This document shows positions 34,196-44,996 of a DNA stretch of 64,000 nucleotides, one piece after another; the first letter of the stretch is position 1; every line of letters starts with the position of its first letter. Source of the stretch: Setoptus koraiensis (Eukaryota > Arthropoda); NCBI GenBank assembly GCA_048013815.1, contig CM106586.1, positions 12,648,001 to 12,712,000 on the forward strand, given 5' to 3'. A program made the position numbers and the translations under genes. The notes under the pieces were generated by a model. The model worked only from the letters and a program-made list of their open reading frames with translations, was not told the origin of the DNA and made no database searches.

Positions 34196-34320
34196 AAAAA
34201 GTATCAATTAAATACAAAATTAGAATTTGGTGCCCAAGAGTCCTTTATACACTTTTAAGATCTTTTTTTCGAACCGAAAAATCCCGTTCTCGATTTGAAA
34301 AACCCGCACTTATGTTTCTG

Positions 34321-34330
34321 GCGCATGCGG
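34321..34330. promoter_or_regulatory. NRF1-like site GCGCATGCGG
   Basis: The best match in the window to the NRF1/Ewg palindrome, 146-155 bases upstream of the start codon at 34476. Confidence 0.5.
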
Positions 34331-34475
34331 GTCAGCACACCAAGTTCAATCAGCGGCTCCAGAAATCAAATAAATACGCGGTTAAAACCTATTCTAGTTA
34401 GGGAATGAGCTCGTACAACTAATTCATTCATCAAAAGGCGCTTTATTATCCCGCCCTCAACTATAATCTTCAACA

Positions 34476-35012
34476 ATGTTACAGGACAATCATACTAAAG
34501 AGGAGACATCAATGGAAGGGTTTGAGCCACCTGCTCAAGACATTCGGACAAAAGATAACGGCCAAAACTCAACAGGCTCGATCGACCCGCCCTTCGTTGA
34601 GAGCATGTTGGATTGGTTCAAGAACAACGTATCAGAATATGACGAGCAATTAGTTAGGAGAAAGGCAATCAAAATGCACAACTACGTTGATAGTTGTATG
34701 ATTCAAACTTTTTCAAACTATTTCGCCGAACGAGCTGAAACCGTTGTAGATGAGCTGATGCAAGACACGGTGATACGTGTAAAGATGATTGAAGAGAAGA
34801 GGAATCACGACTGTCAGATAACAGATTCTTTGCGTTTTATTGAAGACTATTATAACACTAATCAACGAAGGATTCACCGTTTAAACCTATCTAATGATGC
34901 CAAGTCCAGACTTGAGACAGTGAGGATGTGTCACGCGCTAGTAAAATTAATGCGGCTAGACGAGACAGCACACTTAATTCAGCGATACAACGATGTCATA
35001 TCGAAAACTTGA
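34476..35012 (+). CDS. Unrecognised helical protein, 178 residues
   Basis: A single open frame starting MLQDNHTKEETSMEG. No signal peptide or membrane segment. Residues about 45-178 look almost entirely helical, with regularly spaced Leu/Ile/Met and charged residues (MIEEKRNHDCQITDSLRFIE, then SRLETVRMCHALVKLMRLDE), suggesting a coiled-coil or helical-bundle subunit. A housekeeping-type NRF1-like site sits just upstream. Its stop codon is one base away from the stop of cytochrome c on the other strand. I do not recognise the family; a small scaffold or kinetochore-type subunit is only a guess. Confidence 0.6.
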   Translation: MLQDNHTKEETSMEGFEPPAQDIRTKDNGQNSTGSIDPPFVESMLDWFKNNVSEYDEQLVRRKAIKMHNYVDSCMIQTFSNYFAERAETVVDELMQDTVIRVKMIEEKRNHDCQITDSLRFIEDYYNTNQRRIHRLNLSNDAKSRLETVRMCHALVKLMRLDETAHLIQRYNDVISKT

Positions 35013-35013
35013 C

Positions 35014-35459
35014 CTACGCTTTTCCAGCCTGCTCGAGATATGCAATCAAGTCTTTACGATCTTGCGGTTTCTTGAGACCAGCGAATATCATCTTTGTTCC
35101 AGGGATATACTTCTTTGGATTTTCCAAATATTCAAACAGTGTATCTGGGCCCCAGACGATACCTTAAGTAATTGTGAAGAATTTGTATCCAGAAAGAATA
35201 GCATTAGCATGATATACAGCAGAACAGTATAATAAAATTAAAAAAAAAACATACTAATAATGACACTACACACTAGAATAGACCTACCTTTGTCTATATT
35301 GGCTTTTGTGTAGTCAAAGCCCTCTACTGAGCCAGTTTTGCGCCCGAATAGACCATAAAGATTTGGTCCTTGTTTGTTGCCACCGCCTTTGGCTATCACA
35401 TGACATTGAGAACACGACCTTACGAAAATCTTTTTACCCTTCTCAGCATCTCCTTCCAT
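35014..35459 (-). CDS. CYCS: Cytochrome c, somatic type
   Basis: Soluble electron carrier between complexes III and IV in the mitochondrial intermembrane space, also a caspase activator in many animals. Exon 1 is 35459-35288 and exon 2 is 35162-35014; the 125-base intron splits a Gly codon (AAAG|GTAGGT ... TTAAG|GT). 106 residues. The haem-binding CSQCH, the axial Met in GTKMIFAG, and the conserved segment [13 protein letters not shown] are all present; the C-terminus is [12 protein letters not shown]. The N-terminus [12 protein letters not shown] fits the family. The 3' end meets the neighbouring plus-strand gene with one base between the stops. Confidence 0.96.
35231..35236 (+). terminator. 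Candidate poly(A) signal of the 178-residue protein gene
   Basis: AATAAA on the plus strand, 219 bases past that gene's stop and inside the cytochrome c intron. Use of it would make a 3' UTR antisense to all of cytochrome c exon 2. Confidence 0.45.
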
Positions 35460-36738
<1,279 letters not shown>

Positions 36739-37408
36739 CACAAACAAAAAAGGTTTTTTCTATTATCTCTAAATATTAGGCTTATTAAAACTAAAGAGAG
36801 TATCCCCGCCAAAGTGAAACATGTCTCTAGTTGACGCTTAATTAGTTAATTGCAAATCTACACAGCAATCAGACACAATTGGCTCAATATTTTCTAGAGT
36901 TGACAAAACAAAGTAAATGGTCATTCTCATCAGTGGATCGGGCGACCATAGAAGTGTGATGTAGACCTTTTTAGATGTTAATACAGATTCCTCAATTCTT
37001 CAGCATGAAGATTTCTAGAGAGTCTGGCGCACCAAGCAATCAGTTGAAATAATGATATGATCTATTTTACCACAACTTCCCAACAATATTTTATTTGGCA
37101 CCACTATCTCAGCTAACATTGGTTAACATCGCTATTCCTAACGTCACTCGGACTTAGTCGCCTAGCTGAAGCTAATGTACCACCACAGATTACTCTATCA
37201 ACTATATCTATTTACTTAATGTGATTGAAACATCGATCATGAATAACAATGTACAGGTCAAGTCGAAAATGTATAAAGTAACATAACAAAAATTGTAGGA
37301 TCTGCTACTAAAACATATCCCACTCTTTCATACTCCGATTTCATCTGACTGCTTTGAGGCTACCACCTTGAGTCTCGATTCTCAATTTGTTTGGACACTT
37401 TGATAGAT
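36739..37408. other. Intergenic, convergent 3' flanks
   Basis: Lies between ARF6 and ATPSCKMT, which point at each other. AT-rich, no gene recognised. Confidence 0.55.
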
Positions 37409-38098
37409 TCAAGTCTTGATAAAGTTGTAAACCCAAACCGTATCAATTCCTTCTCCATATGAATCTATGAGCGGCAAGTTTGGTAGTGGGAAGCGACAGG
37501 CAAAAATGCACTTATCCCTAGACGAAGTCGAAACAATATATTTCTCCAGTGGCGACATTATCGTGTCTACGCCAAAGATACAGATATTATCGTAATTATC
37601 TATATTGAACTTCCACAAGTCTCTATTGTAGAATTTCGTTCTGTGAAATTGTCCTGACTTTAAAGAGATTACTCTTGAGAGCAAAACTAGAACTGGATTC
37701 AATTCTACCCCGTGTGAGCTTGTAAACAAATGTTTATGTTTGGCAGCCAATAGAACTATGTCACCTTTTCCTGACCCAATATCTAGAAATGGTTTATTTC
37801 TTATGGCATGGCGTTCGAAAGCACAAGAAAGATTGTCCAATTGTTGACTTGTGGCAGGTAGATAGGGTAAGCAATATTTACGGAATGCAGGCAACACAAA
37901 CGGAAGTGTAACTGCTACAATAGTTAAGCCGCAAGCTCCTAAGCCGATGGCAATTCTGAGTCCAGTGTTAGATGAGTTGCTTTTTTGATCTTCCTTGCAT
38001 TTCGTATTAGCATCTCTAGCGATAGTTCCCATTAGATTCCTTGGCTGAGAGTTCCCATACAGCACATCCAGAAGTTGTTCAGTTGAGTTTTGGTTCAA
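37409..38098 (-). CDS. ATPSCKMT: ATPSCKMT (FAM173B)-like ATP synthase subunit c lysine methyltransferase
   Basis: Mitochondrial SAM-dependent enzyme that trimethylates a Lys of ATP synthase subunit c. A single exon of 229 residues (human 233). A hydrophobic segment (GLGACGLTIVAVTLPFVLPA, about residues 50-72) anchors and targets it, then the typical YLPATSQQLDN. SAM motif I is FLDIGSGKGDIVLLAAK, with the acidic residue in GVELNPVLVLLSR. The substrate-side motif is FGVDTIMSPLEKY, followed by FACRFPLPN. These match FAM173 members closely. It ends WVYNFIKT, slightly shorter than vertebrate proteins. Confidence 0.9.
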   Translation of the reverse strand: MNQNSTEQLLDVLYGNSQPRNLMGTIARDANTKCKEDQKSNSSNTGLRIAIGLGACGLTIVAVTLPFVLPAFRKYCLPYLPATSQQLDNLSCAFERHAIRNKPFLDIGSGKGDIVLLAAKHKHLFTSSHGVELNPVLVLLSRVISLKSGQFHRTKFYNRDLWKFNIDNYDNICIFGVDTIMSPLEKYIVSTSSRDKCIFACRFPLPNLPLIDSYGEGIDTVWVYNFIKT

Positions 38099-38419
38099 TA
38101 CCTGAATCCATTAAATTCTTTTAGAAAGCGGTCAATAGTTTTGGTTGCAGTAGTAATCTAGGTTGATTATGATCTGGATTATGTATTGCTTGATTTGTAC
38201 AGTTCTTTTTGAGCTCTATTTACAACGTGTCTAACGAAATGTGGGCGCTCTGTTGCGATTGACGCAATAACCTCATTGTAAGGATTTTGCACATGTGTTT
38301 GTGCATCTTATTGTGTTTCAGACAGCCATGTTGATGTTCATCCAAGCGTGCGCAAGGATACACGTTTTTCCATGTTTGTCATATCAATCGAAATCAACTC
38401 AAGGATGTGTTGAATTTCG
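38099..38419. other. Intergenic, 5' flank of ATPSCKMT
   Basis: About 320 bases with no recognised gene. Confidence 0.5.
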
Positions 38420-38995
38420 GATCTATAATGAAAAACTTATGCTATGGGTATTTCTTGTTGCGGTTATGATAGAGCACCTTGAGAAAAGTAACTTCACGGG
38501 ACTGACGGAGGGGTCAAATCTAAGGGACATTCTTTTGGAATAAGTAGACCGAGTTGCATTTGATAATCACTGAACTTTTTTGGACGCTAAGCACGTCCCT
38601 AATTAGCATGATTGCACAAAACATCTCGTATTATTGTTCAGCCATTACAGTTAGGACCCTCCAGCGGTCAATTTAGGCGATTGCCAAGCACCGCACGATT
38701 GGTGACGGGTAAGGTATCTTCTGAGCTCCATTCTGAGTGTCACCTCAGTTGTTGCGAAATCACTTTTGGGAACACAAATATAGATAGGAGATCAAGTTAC
38801 AAGGATATCACAGTAAAGTCTCCGCCGATCCCATGTGAAGAGCACTCTCCAGACCCCATAGTAAAAAAACAAAATTCCAAAAATGGGCGTGACTGAAGCC
38901 TGGACCAGAAGTGAGACCCGGGTAAAAATACTCATCTCGTGCCCTATCGTGCCCACAACGAGAAATGCCCATAACAATCATTTTTCAAAATAGAC
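38420..38995. mobile_element. Decayed MITE-like element with long terminal inverted repeats
   Basis: The left end (from about 38420 rightward) and the right end (from about 38995 leftward on the other strand) align over about 100-120 bases. The best block is TATGGGTATTTCTTGTTG against TATGGGCATTTCTCGTTG, followed by GATAGAGCAC against GATAGGGCAC, and TTTTGGAAT further in; I estimate about 65-75% identity. The interior has no coding frame. Target-site duplications are not clear and no second copy is in the window. It fits a non-autonomous DNA transposon relic or a foldback element. Confidence 0.5.
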
Positions 38996-39143
38996 CCAAT
39001 ACATCACACTGGTAATTATTGGAATGATACTCTATATATATCATATGATTGACTGTATTGTTCATTAATCGATGAGATAAAGGACCAAAACGTTTTCCAT
39101 CTTATTTGATATATCACAAGATACTAGGGTCTCTCTTATTGAG

Positions 39144-40424
39144 ATGATAGCATCCGGACTAAGTAGAAAAGTGAAATCACTCTCATTTACAGAATGCCTT
39201 GGCATAGGTTTAATTGTACGCATTGCATTGGTTCTGTACAGTGTTTATCATGACGGATCTTTCAGTCACATCAAATACACGGATATTGACTACCAAGTAG
39301 TCAGTAATGGTTCGTCAGCCCTAATCAACAAATCGAGCCCGTACACGGATCTGGAATATCGCTACTCGCCATTGCTCGCGCTTTTATTCATACCAAATGT
39401 TTTGTTCTTTGAGTGTTTCAGTAAAGTTACTCTTGTTTTGAGTGACTGTTTATGCGCTAAACTTTTGCACCTCATCAATTTACAGCAAGGAGTTTCTACC
39501 AATCATTCCAAGATATATGTAACTATTTTATGGCTGCTGAATCCACTTCCATTGGCCATTTCAACTAGAGGAAGCTTCGAACCTGTAATAGGATCTCTCA
39601 TACTTGCAACTATTTATGCATACAGTAGGAACAGACTACTTTTAGCCGGAACACTCTTCGGTTTGACCATACATCTCAAGATATACCCTATTATCTACTT
39701 GCCTGTCTTCTATCTATATCTCTCGGAGTGGACATCTAAGAAAACCGATAGAAACAACATATTGGCGAAGCTTTTCTACACACTCATGCCCAATCTGAAC
39801 CGTGTTTACTTTCTAGGCTCATCAGTGGTATCATTCTCCTTGATCACTTATGGATGTTATCTCATCTATGGTTATACTTACTTATACCAGTCATTTATCT
39901 ATCATTTTAGTAGGATAGATAAACAGCACAATTTCAGCGTATATTTCTATTTATTTAAACTGTACCCGAATCACATCGACAGTATACAGCACTTAGCGTT
40001 CTTGCCACAAGTGGGATCAATTATTCTGTGTACATTTTTGTATTACAGTCATGACAGAGAAGGTAAAAAAGTAAAACTCAGCCGACTGACATTTAGTTTA
40101 TTTTGTGAAACTTTTGCATTTGTTGCTTTAAACAAAGTTTGCACATCACAATATTTCATCTGGTACGTATTGTTCTTACCGTTGATCGGAGACAATATCA
40201 GTTTGAGCCTCAGTCAAGTAACAACACTTTTTAGTATTTGGATTTTATCACAAGCTCAATGGCTGCTTCCCGCTTACCTTTATGAATATCAAAACGTACA
40301 AATTTTAGACTTGGTCGGCCTTGCAAGTCTTATATTTCTTGCCAGCAATTTATTGATATTATATAATTTATGCGTTCATAATAGACTTTTGAATTCATAT
40401 CGAAAGAGCAAGAAAGCGCTCTGA
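39144..40424 (+). CDS. PIGM: PIG-M, GPI mannosyltransferase 1
   Basis: Transfers the first mannose of the GPI anchor on the lumenal side of the ER, using dolichol-phosphate mannose. A single exon of 426 residues (human 423). The first membrane segment is ECLGIGLIVRIALVLYSVYH, followed by the lumenal catalytic loop KYTDIDYQVVSNG with the DxD of the GT-C fold, and then SSPYTDLEYRYSPLLA, the PIG-M signature. Many hydrophobic helices follow, with LTIHLKIYPIIYLPVFYLY, HNFSVYFYLF and the conserved CTSQYFIWYVLFLPLI near the C-terminus. It works with PIG-X. Confidence 0.95.
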   Translation: MIASGLSRKVKSLSFTECLGIGLIVRIALVLYSVYHDGSFSHIKYTDIDYQVVSNGSSALINKSSPYTDLEYRYSPLLALLFIPNVLFFECFSKVTLVLSDCLCAKLLHLINLQQGVSTNHSKIYVTILWLLNPLPLAISTRGSFEPVIGSLILATIYAYSRNRLLLAGTLFGLTIHLKIYPIIYLPVFYLYLSEWTSKKTDRNNILAKLFYTLMPNLNRVYFLGSSVVSFSLITYGCYLIYGYTYLYQSFIYHFSRIDKQHNFSVYFYLFKLYPNHIDSIQHLAFLPQVGSIILCTFLYYSHDREGKKVKLSRLTFSLFCETFAFVALNKVCTSQYFIWYVLFLPLIGDNISLSLSQVTTLFSIWILSQAQWLLPAYLYEYQNVQILDLVGLASLIFLASNLLILYNLCVHNRLLNSYRKSKKAL

Positions 40425-41049
40425 ATGAGTGAAAAGATAAAAGGGTCAACAGTACTGGTCAGCTGATAGTGTTTGCTGTACGATGAATGCTAGCCAGACA
40501 GCCACTGCCCATTATGTGTGTGCTGTCCAGGCAGGCACAACATTCGTTCATAAAATAAATTGACCATATTATTGCATCATTGTTGACCTAAATATTTAAA
40601 TCGGACTTACTCATGTAACTATTACTAATATTATTATCATTATTATTATTATTATTGATAAAGTAGTATCCATCTCTGTGGCTAAATGATACCAGACATG
40701 GCATTGTGATACACTCAAAAGAAAGGAAATTTGTTTTTTAATTCTGACACATCATTAACAATTTCGCATTACACCATTCACTCTATTGCCATTACAATCA
40801 TCTATTATTACATCAAAAAACAATTGTCTCAATAGCAGTTACGACCAGTTGATTAATATTAATATTTTAGGTAATCACCGGAGCATAACTTATCATTCAC
40901 CAGGACTAGTGCTCTATCTAGCATCAATTATTGCAGCTACATTTCTGGGGATATGATGATATCATTAATTTGTCACACAAACTGACACTCTATTGACAAT
41001 TAGGATCTACTACTTTTCGATTCATTTGAGTAGTCGGCCAGTTGCAACA
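40425..41049. other. Intergenic, Src gene 5' flank
   Basis: AT-rich with an imperfect (ATT)n run at about 40627-40660. No gene recognised; the Src leader lies here and could include an untranslated exon. Confidence 0.55.
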
Positions 41050-42750
41050 ATGGGCAATTTGCTCTGCTTTTGCCCTTCCATCGGCCAAAGGCGAGGGCAG
41101 AGGAAATCTGCATCGGATAGCCATCAGATTCCCGATGTCAGAGCAAATATAAGCACCTTTGTCAATGCAAAGGATCACCAAACTTTTGAATCAGCTCACA
41201 CTGCCGCTGAAATGAATCTGGTTCTGCAACGGCCCCCAGTCAATCTGGGAAACAACAACGGACTTTCAGGACATTCTCAAATACCTAGTCTTGTCGATTC
41301 GGGAGACAATGTTGCAGGCCTAAACTCTACCTCAGCCATATTAGGCGATCTTAATGGCAACGACAATAGCTCAAGCAATATGAACCTCTACCCTGTATAT
41401 ATAGCACTGTACGATTATGATGCTCGAACTCAAGACGATCTGAGCTTTAGAAAAGGAGAGTTACTTGAAGTTATAGACTCCAAACAAGGTGATTGGTGGT
41501 TAGCTAGATCAAAGGTCACAAAGTTAGAGGGCTACATACCGAGCAATTACGTTGCCAAATTCAAATCTATTGAGGCAGAACCATGGTACTTCGGGAAAAT
41601 CAAACGTGTTGAGGCCGAGAGGAGATTATTATCACCAGAAAATGAGCACGGATCTTTTCTCATACGTGACAGTGAAAGTCGCAGGTCAGACTACAGTCTA
41701 TCGGTTAGGGATGGTGATACTGTCAAACATTACAGAATAAGGCAACTGGACGAAGGTGGATTCTTTATAGCTCGTAGGACAGCATTTAGAAACTTGCCCG
41801 AGTTGGTCAAACATTATAGCCAGGATGCTGATGGTCTGTGTGTAGATTTGCGAAAACCCTGCATACAAATAGAGGAGCCAACAACTCATGGATTATCACA
41901 CAATACTCATGATATTTGGGAGATAGAAAGAGATCAATTGACATTCCTGAGAGAACTTGGGCACGGTCAATTCGGTCAAGTTTTCGAAGGCTTATGGAAT
42001 GAAACAACCAAAGTCGCCATCAAGACATTAAAGAAGGGCTCGATGGATCCCAAAGATTTCTTAGCAGAAGCACAAATAATGAAAGGGTTGAGGCACCCTA
42101 GATTAGTTCAATTGTACGCCGTTTGCACCAAAGAAGAGCCTATTTATATTGTTACAGAGCTCATGCAAAATGGATGCCTATTAGAGTATCTGCAAAAATC
42201 AAATCGCCAGTTAGATCTGCGAGTATTAATCGCTATGGGGGCACAGATAGCATCAGGTATGGCATATTTGGAAGCCCACAACTATGTTCATAGAGACTTG
42301 GCAGCTCGCAACATACTAGTTGGTGAGAATAATATAGTCAAGATAGCAGATTTTGGTTTAGCTAGACTCATAAAAGAGACAGAGTATGAGGCTCGTGCTG
42401 GTGCAAGATTTCCCATCAAATGGACCGCCCCTGAGGCCGCTAACTATAGCAAATTCAGTATTAAGAGTGACGTTTGGTCTTTTGGCATTGTATTATATGA
42501 GATAATTACATACGGACGAGTTCCATATCCAAGTATGAGCAATACTGAAGTACTCAATCAAATTGAGCATGGTTATCGAATGCCAGCACCCTCTGGTTGT
42601 CCTAAAGCCCTCTATGAGATTATGTTTGAATGTTGGCTTAAAGATCCGAACAAAAGGCCAACGTTTGAAACTCTACAATGGAAGTTGGACGAATTTTTCC
42701 AAATGGATGAAACAGAGTACAGAGACGCGAACCATTTCAATGTTAGATAA
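41050..42750 (+). CDS. Src42A: Src family tyrosine kinase, Src42A type
   Basis: Non-receptor tyrosine kinase at the plasma membrane, acting in adhesion and receptor signalling. Start at [10 protein letters not shown]: Gly2 for myristoylation and Cys6/Cys8 for palmitoylation; the open frame 19 codons upstream would destroy this. 566 residues in a single exon, intronless over all domains. A unique Asn/Ser-rich N-terminus leads to the SH3 domain ([15 protein letters not shown]...GDWWLAR) and the SH2 domain ([15 protein letters not shown] with the phosphotyrosine-binding Arg; GGFFIARR). The kinase domain has [13 protein letters not shown] Lys, [11 protein letters not shown], activation-loop Tyr in ETEYEARAG and KWTAPEA. 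C-terminal regulatory Tyr in TEYRDA. SH2-linker and activation-loop wording match Src42A/Frk rather than Src64. Confidence 0.95.
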   Translation: MGNLLCFCPSIGQRRGQRKSASDSHQIPDVRANISTFVNAKDHQTFESAHTAAEMNLVLQRPPVNLGNNNGLSGHSQIPSLVDSGDNVAGLNSTSAILGDLNGNDNSSSNMNLYPVYIALYDYDARTQDDLSFRKGELLEVIDSKQGDWWLARSKVTKLEGYIPSNYVAKFKSIEAEPWYFGKIKRVEAERRLLSPENEHGSFLIRDSESRRSDYSLSVRDGDTVKHYRIRQLDEGGFFIARRTAFRNLPELVKHYSQDADGLCVDLRKPCIQIEEPTTHGLSHNTHDIWEIERDQLTFLRELGHGQFGQVFEGLWNETTKVAIKTLKKGSMDPKDFLAEAQIMKGLRHPRLVQLYAVCTKEEPIYIVTELMQNGCLLEYLQKSNRQLDLRVLIAMGAQIASGMAYLEAHNYVHRDLAARNILVGENNIVKIADFGLARLIKETEYEARAGARFPIKWTAPEAANYSKFSIKSDVWSFGIVLYEIITYGRVPYPSMSNTEVLNQIEHGYRMPAPSGCPKALYEIMFECWLKDPNKRPTFETLQWKLDEFFQMDETEYRDANHFNVR

Positions 42751-43445
42751 ATTTAGCCTTAATGAATAAAATTTCTATAAGTTATTCAGCCTACAATAAT
42801 ATGATTATGAGTTTGATCCTTATAATCATTTGAGATAATGAAATTGTATGAGAGCAACGTGGACGATCTATCTCTCTGCATGGAACATTTCATAATGAAT
42901 CTCAATGTACATTTCGTCATTATGAGTTTGCCGCATCACAAGTAGTTGTATATTGATAATAGATAGATGGAGGCCTCTGTGGGTCCGAATGTAGAGTGAT
43001 AAGGATCAAACTCAGCTAGGTGACGATCTCGACAACATAAATGAAAGAGATCGAATTCTGACGGAATGAGGTCACGAGAAACAAATGTATTGAATCTCCC
43101 AAATGCTCTGGAATGAAAATGGACTCAATGCTGCCTTCAATGGACTGTTGTGTGTGTGATTGTCTTTACCTATCAATAGAAAATTGATGATCGTCAGGTA
43201 GAACGACATGACGTGCGAGTTCAATGAGATGGAATTGAATGGTCATATTGCACTCGGACCATTTACAGGCTATCACGATGAATGTGTACAAAAAATTCTG
43301 AATTTTGAATACTGTGAGATCGACATCGATACTTCATTCCGCTGATTAACGCATCAGCGTCTGTTTTGTAGTTTGGATCAGCGAAATTGACAACCAATTC
43401 GAGAACCAATACATCCCCGTGCTTTTTTTCTCGTCTTTGTAGTTT
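42751..43445. other. Intergenic, no gene recognised
   Basis: Lies between the Src42A gene and the inverted duplication. AATAAA-type signal overlaps 42764-42770. A 64-codon minus-strand frame (43263-43457) has no family resemblance. Confidence 0.5.
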
Positions 43446-44944
43446 TTCAACTATCAATAATGTTCGATGAACAGTTGATCAGTGTCGTCTAGGCATGATT
43501 CAGGAAGTTAGCACATGCGAGAACATCGCAGTTGATTGTCGTAGTTGTCATTTATCTTACAGCTACGAACACGGGAATCAGTACACCTTGAAAGTTGATA
43601 CAATTGTGTGCAGTATTAATTGCCATGTACCTGTTGATTGTTTGTTGTTTGTTGTCGACAGGTTGATTGTTTCATCCGAGTTGGCGGCATTCGCTAAGCT
43701 TCTCTCTCCAGTTTTCAGTCGTAATGTCAGGATAGATGTCTAATGAATAGCCATTGCAACTGATCGACAAAGTTTTCTACCAACAAACTAGAAAACAATA
43801 ACAACAACAAGACAACGATATCTTCATCTATTACATGTGTCAGTTGTATCTATAGAAAAGCATTTATCAAAACTAACTGTATACATTCCTTCTGATTGCA
43901 GCAATGACGAATGAGCTGAACACAACCAGCTCGGATCTTGGTTGTGAAATTTTATGTAGCATCACTAGACGTTCACCTGAGTAGTGACACAGTCGAGTGT
44001 TACCGAAGGAATTTCCACCAAAGTTTTGATCAACAATTTGCTTACTTTTACATCTGATTAGTCGCCGTTTTGACACGATGAAAGTTAGACAGATTTGAGG
44101 CAATTCAAGAAATGAACGACCAGAGTAATCAAGTGATTACCAAAGTGACCAGGTCAACACAATGAGTGCAACGTAGATATAGACGAATATTGCTTACTTC
44201 ATCAATGACTTACAAATCAATAAATTCATTGCGAATCACAAATTCATCACACTCAACATGCACTTACTAACAAGTATCACACTAAATTGTCTCCTAGTTA
44301 TACTGGCCAGTCAAGCTTACCCAATGGCCATGTCATATCATCAGCGTCATGCTCTTCGCAAACGTCACCACAATAATCAACAACAATTAGATACTTCTAA
44401 TAGTAGACCACTGCAAATGTCTGCATCATCGCAAACAGCGTCAACAAGCAAAACAGATGAGACCTCTCCGATCAGCACCAATCATAATGACGGTAGCCAG
44501 GTTGTTGTTGGAAAATTCAAGGCACCCTCGCCACCTAAAACACGAAAGCCACCACGGAAATTTACTCACGGTACACAAATTACGTCGGCCTCGATGAGAG
44601 TAAACGATCGATCCGATGATAAGTTCACATTGACAGAAAAGACAGTCCACGGCAAAGTTAGTGGACCACCGCCAAATCAACGCTACGTAAGCGCAAAGAT
44701 ACAAGTCAGCGACGAAGGTCTCAATTATCCACCGTCGAAATTGTCTGCCGATATTTATGGTAATGTGGCTGAAATAATTACAGCACCTCCCGAGGCAATT
44801 GATGGCGATTATCTGCTAAATCAATCTTCCTACTTCAACGCAGACGAAAACGATCGACAGCAAGCACTTAGAGAAAATAGACGGCTAAAGACTTAGGTCG
44901 TGGGCCAGTCGTGGCTACGATTGTATATTATAGTATCGTGTATT
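43446..44944 (+). repeat. Left arm of a large inverted duplication
   Basis: This 1.5 kb matches the reverse complement of 56068-57566 almost base for base, starting at the shared CAATAATGTTCGATGAACAG and ending near TATTATAGTATC. Differences are rare single bases. It contains a family A gene plus about 800 bases of upstream non-coding DNA. Beyond 44944 the neighbouring NPRL2 sequence is also duplicated on the right, but in deleted and diverged form. Confidence 0.9.
44258..44896 (+). CDS. Family A secreted protein, left-arm copy (212 residues)
   Basis: Signal peptide MHLLTSITLNCLLVILASQA, then YPMAMSYHQRHAL and a His/Asn/Gln-rich stretch, a Ser/Thr linker and the conserved C-terminal domain (KTVHGKVSGPPPNQRYVSAK ... 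GLNYPPSKLSADIYGNVAEI). It differs from the right-arm copy by a single residue (Thr versus Lys in the PSPPK-RKPPRK stretch). Compared with the 25.5 kb copy, the linker is diverged but the last 85 residues are nearly the same. Single exon; the upstream 800 bases are also duplicated. Basic clusters (KRHH, RKPPRK) could be processing sites. Function unknown. Confidence 0.7.
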   Translation: MHLLTSITLNCLLVILASQAYPMAMSYHQRHALRKRHHNNQQQLDTSNSRPLQMSASSQTASTSKTDETSPISTNHNDGSQVVVGKFKAPSPPKTRKPPRKFTHGTQITSASMRVNDRSDDKFTLTEKTVHGKVSGPPPNQRYVSAKIQVSDEGLNYPPSKLSADIYGNVAEIITAPPEAIDGDYLLNQSSYFNADENDRQQALRENRRLKT

Positions 44945-44996
44945 TGAAGAGATTGAGATGATGTCGGAAATAACAGCAGCAAGATTGAGTGTATGT

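Noticed and set aside
43495-43743. 82-codon frame shared by both arms and partly by 29630-29842
   Set aside because: Nucleotide similarity is real, but the third copy is open in a different frame over the conserved part; treated as a non-coding block.
43873-44103. Identical 76-codon frames in both duplication arms (second at 56899-57138)
   Set aside because: Identity follows from the whole arm being duplicated; the diverged third locus shows no corresponding frame, so there is no evidence of coding.
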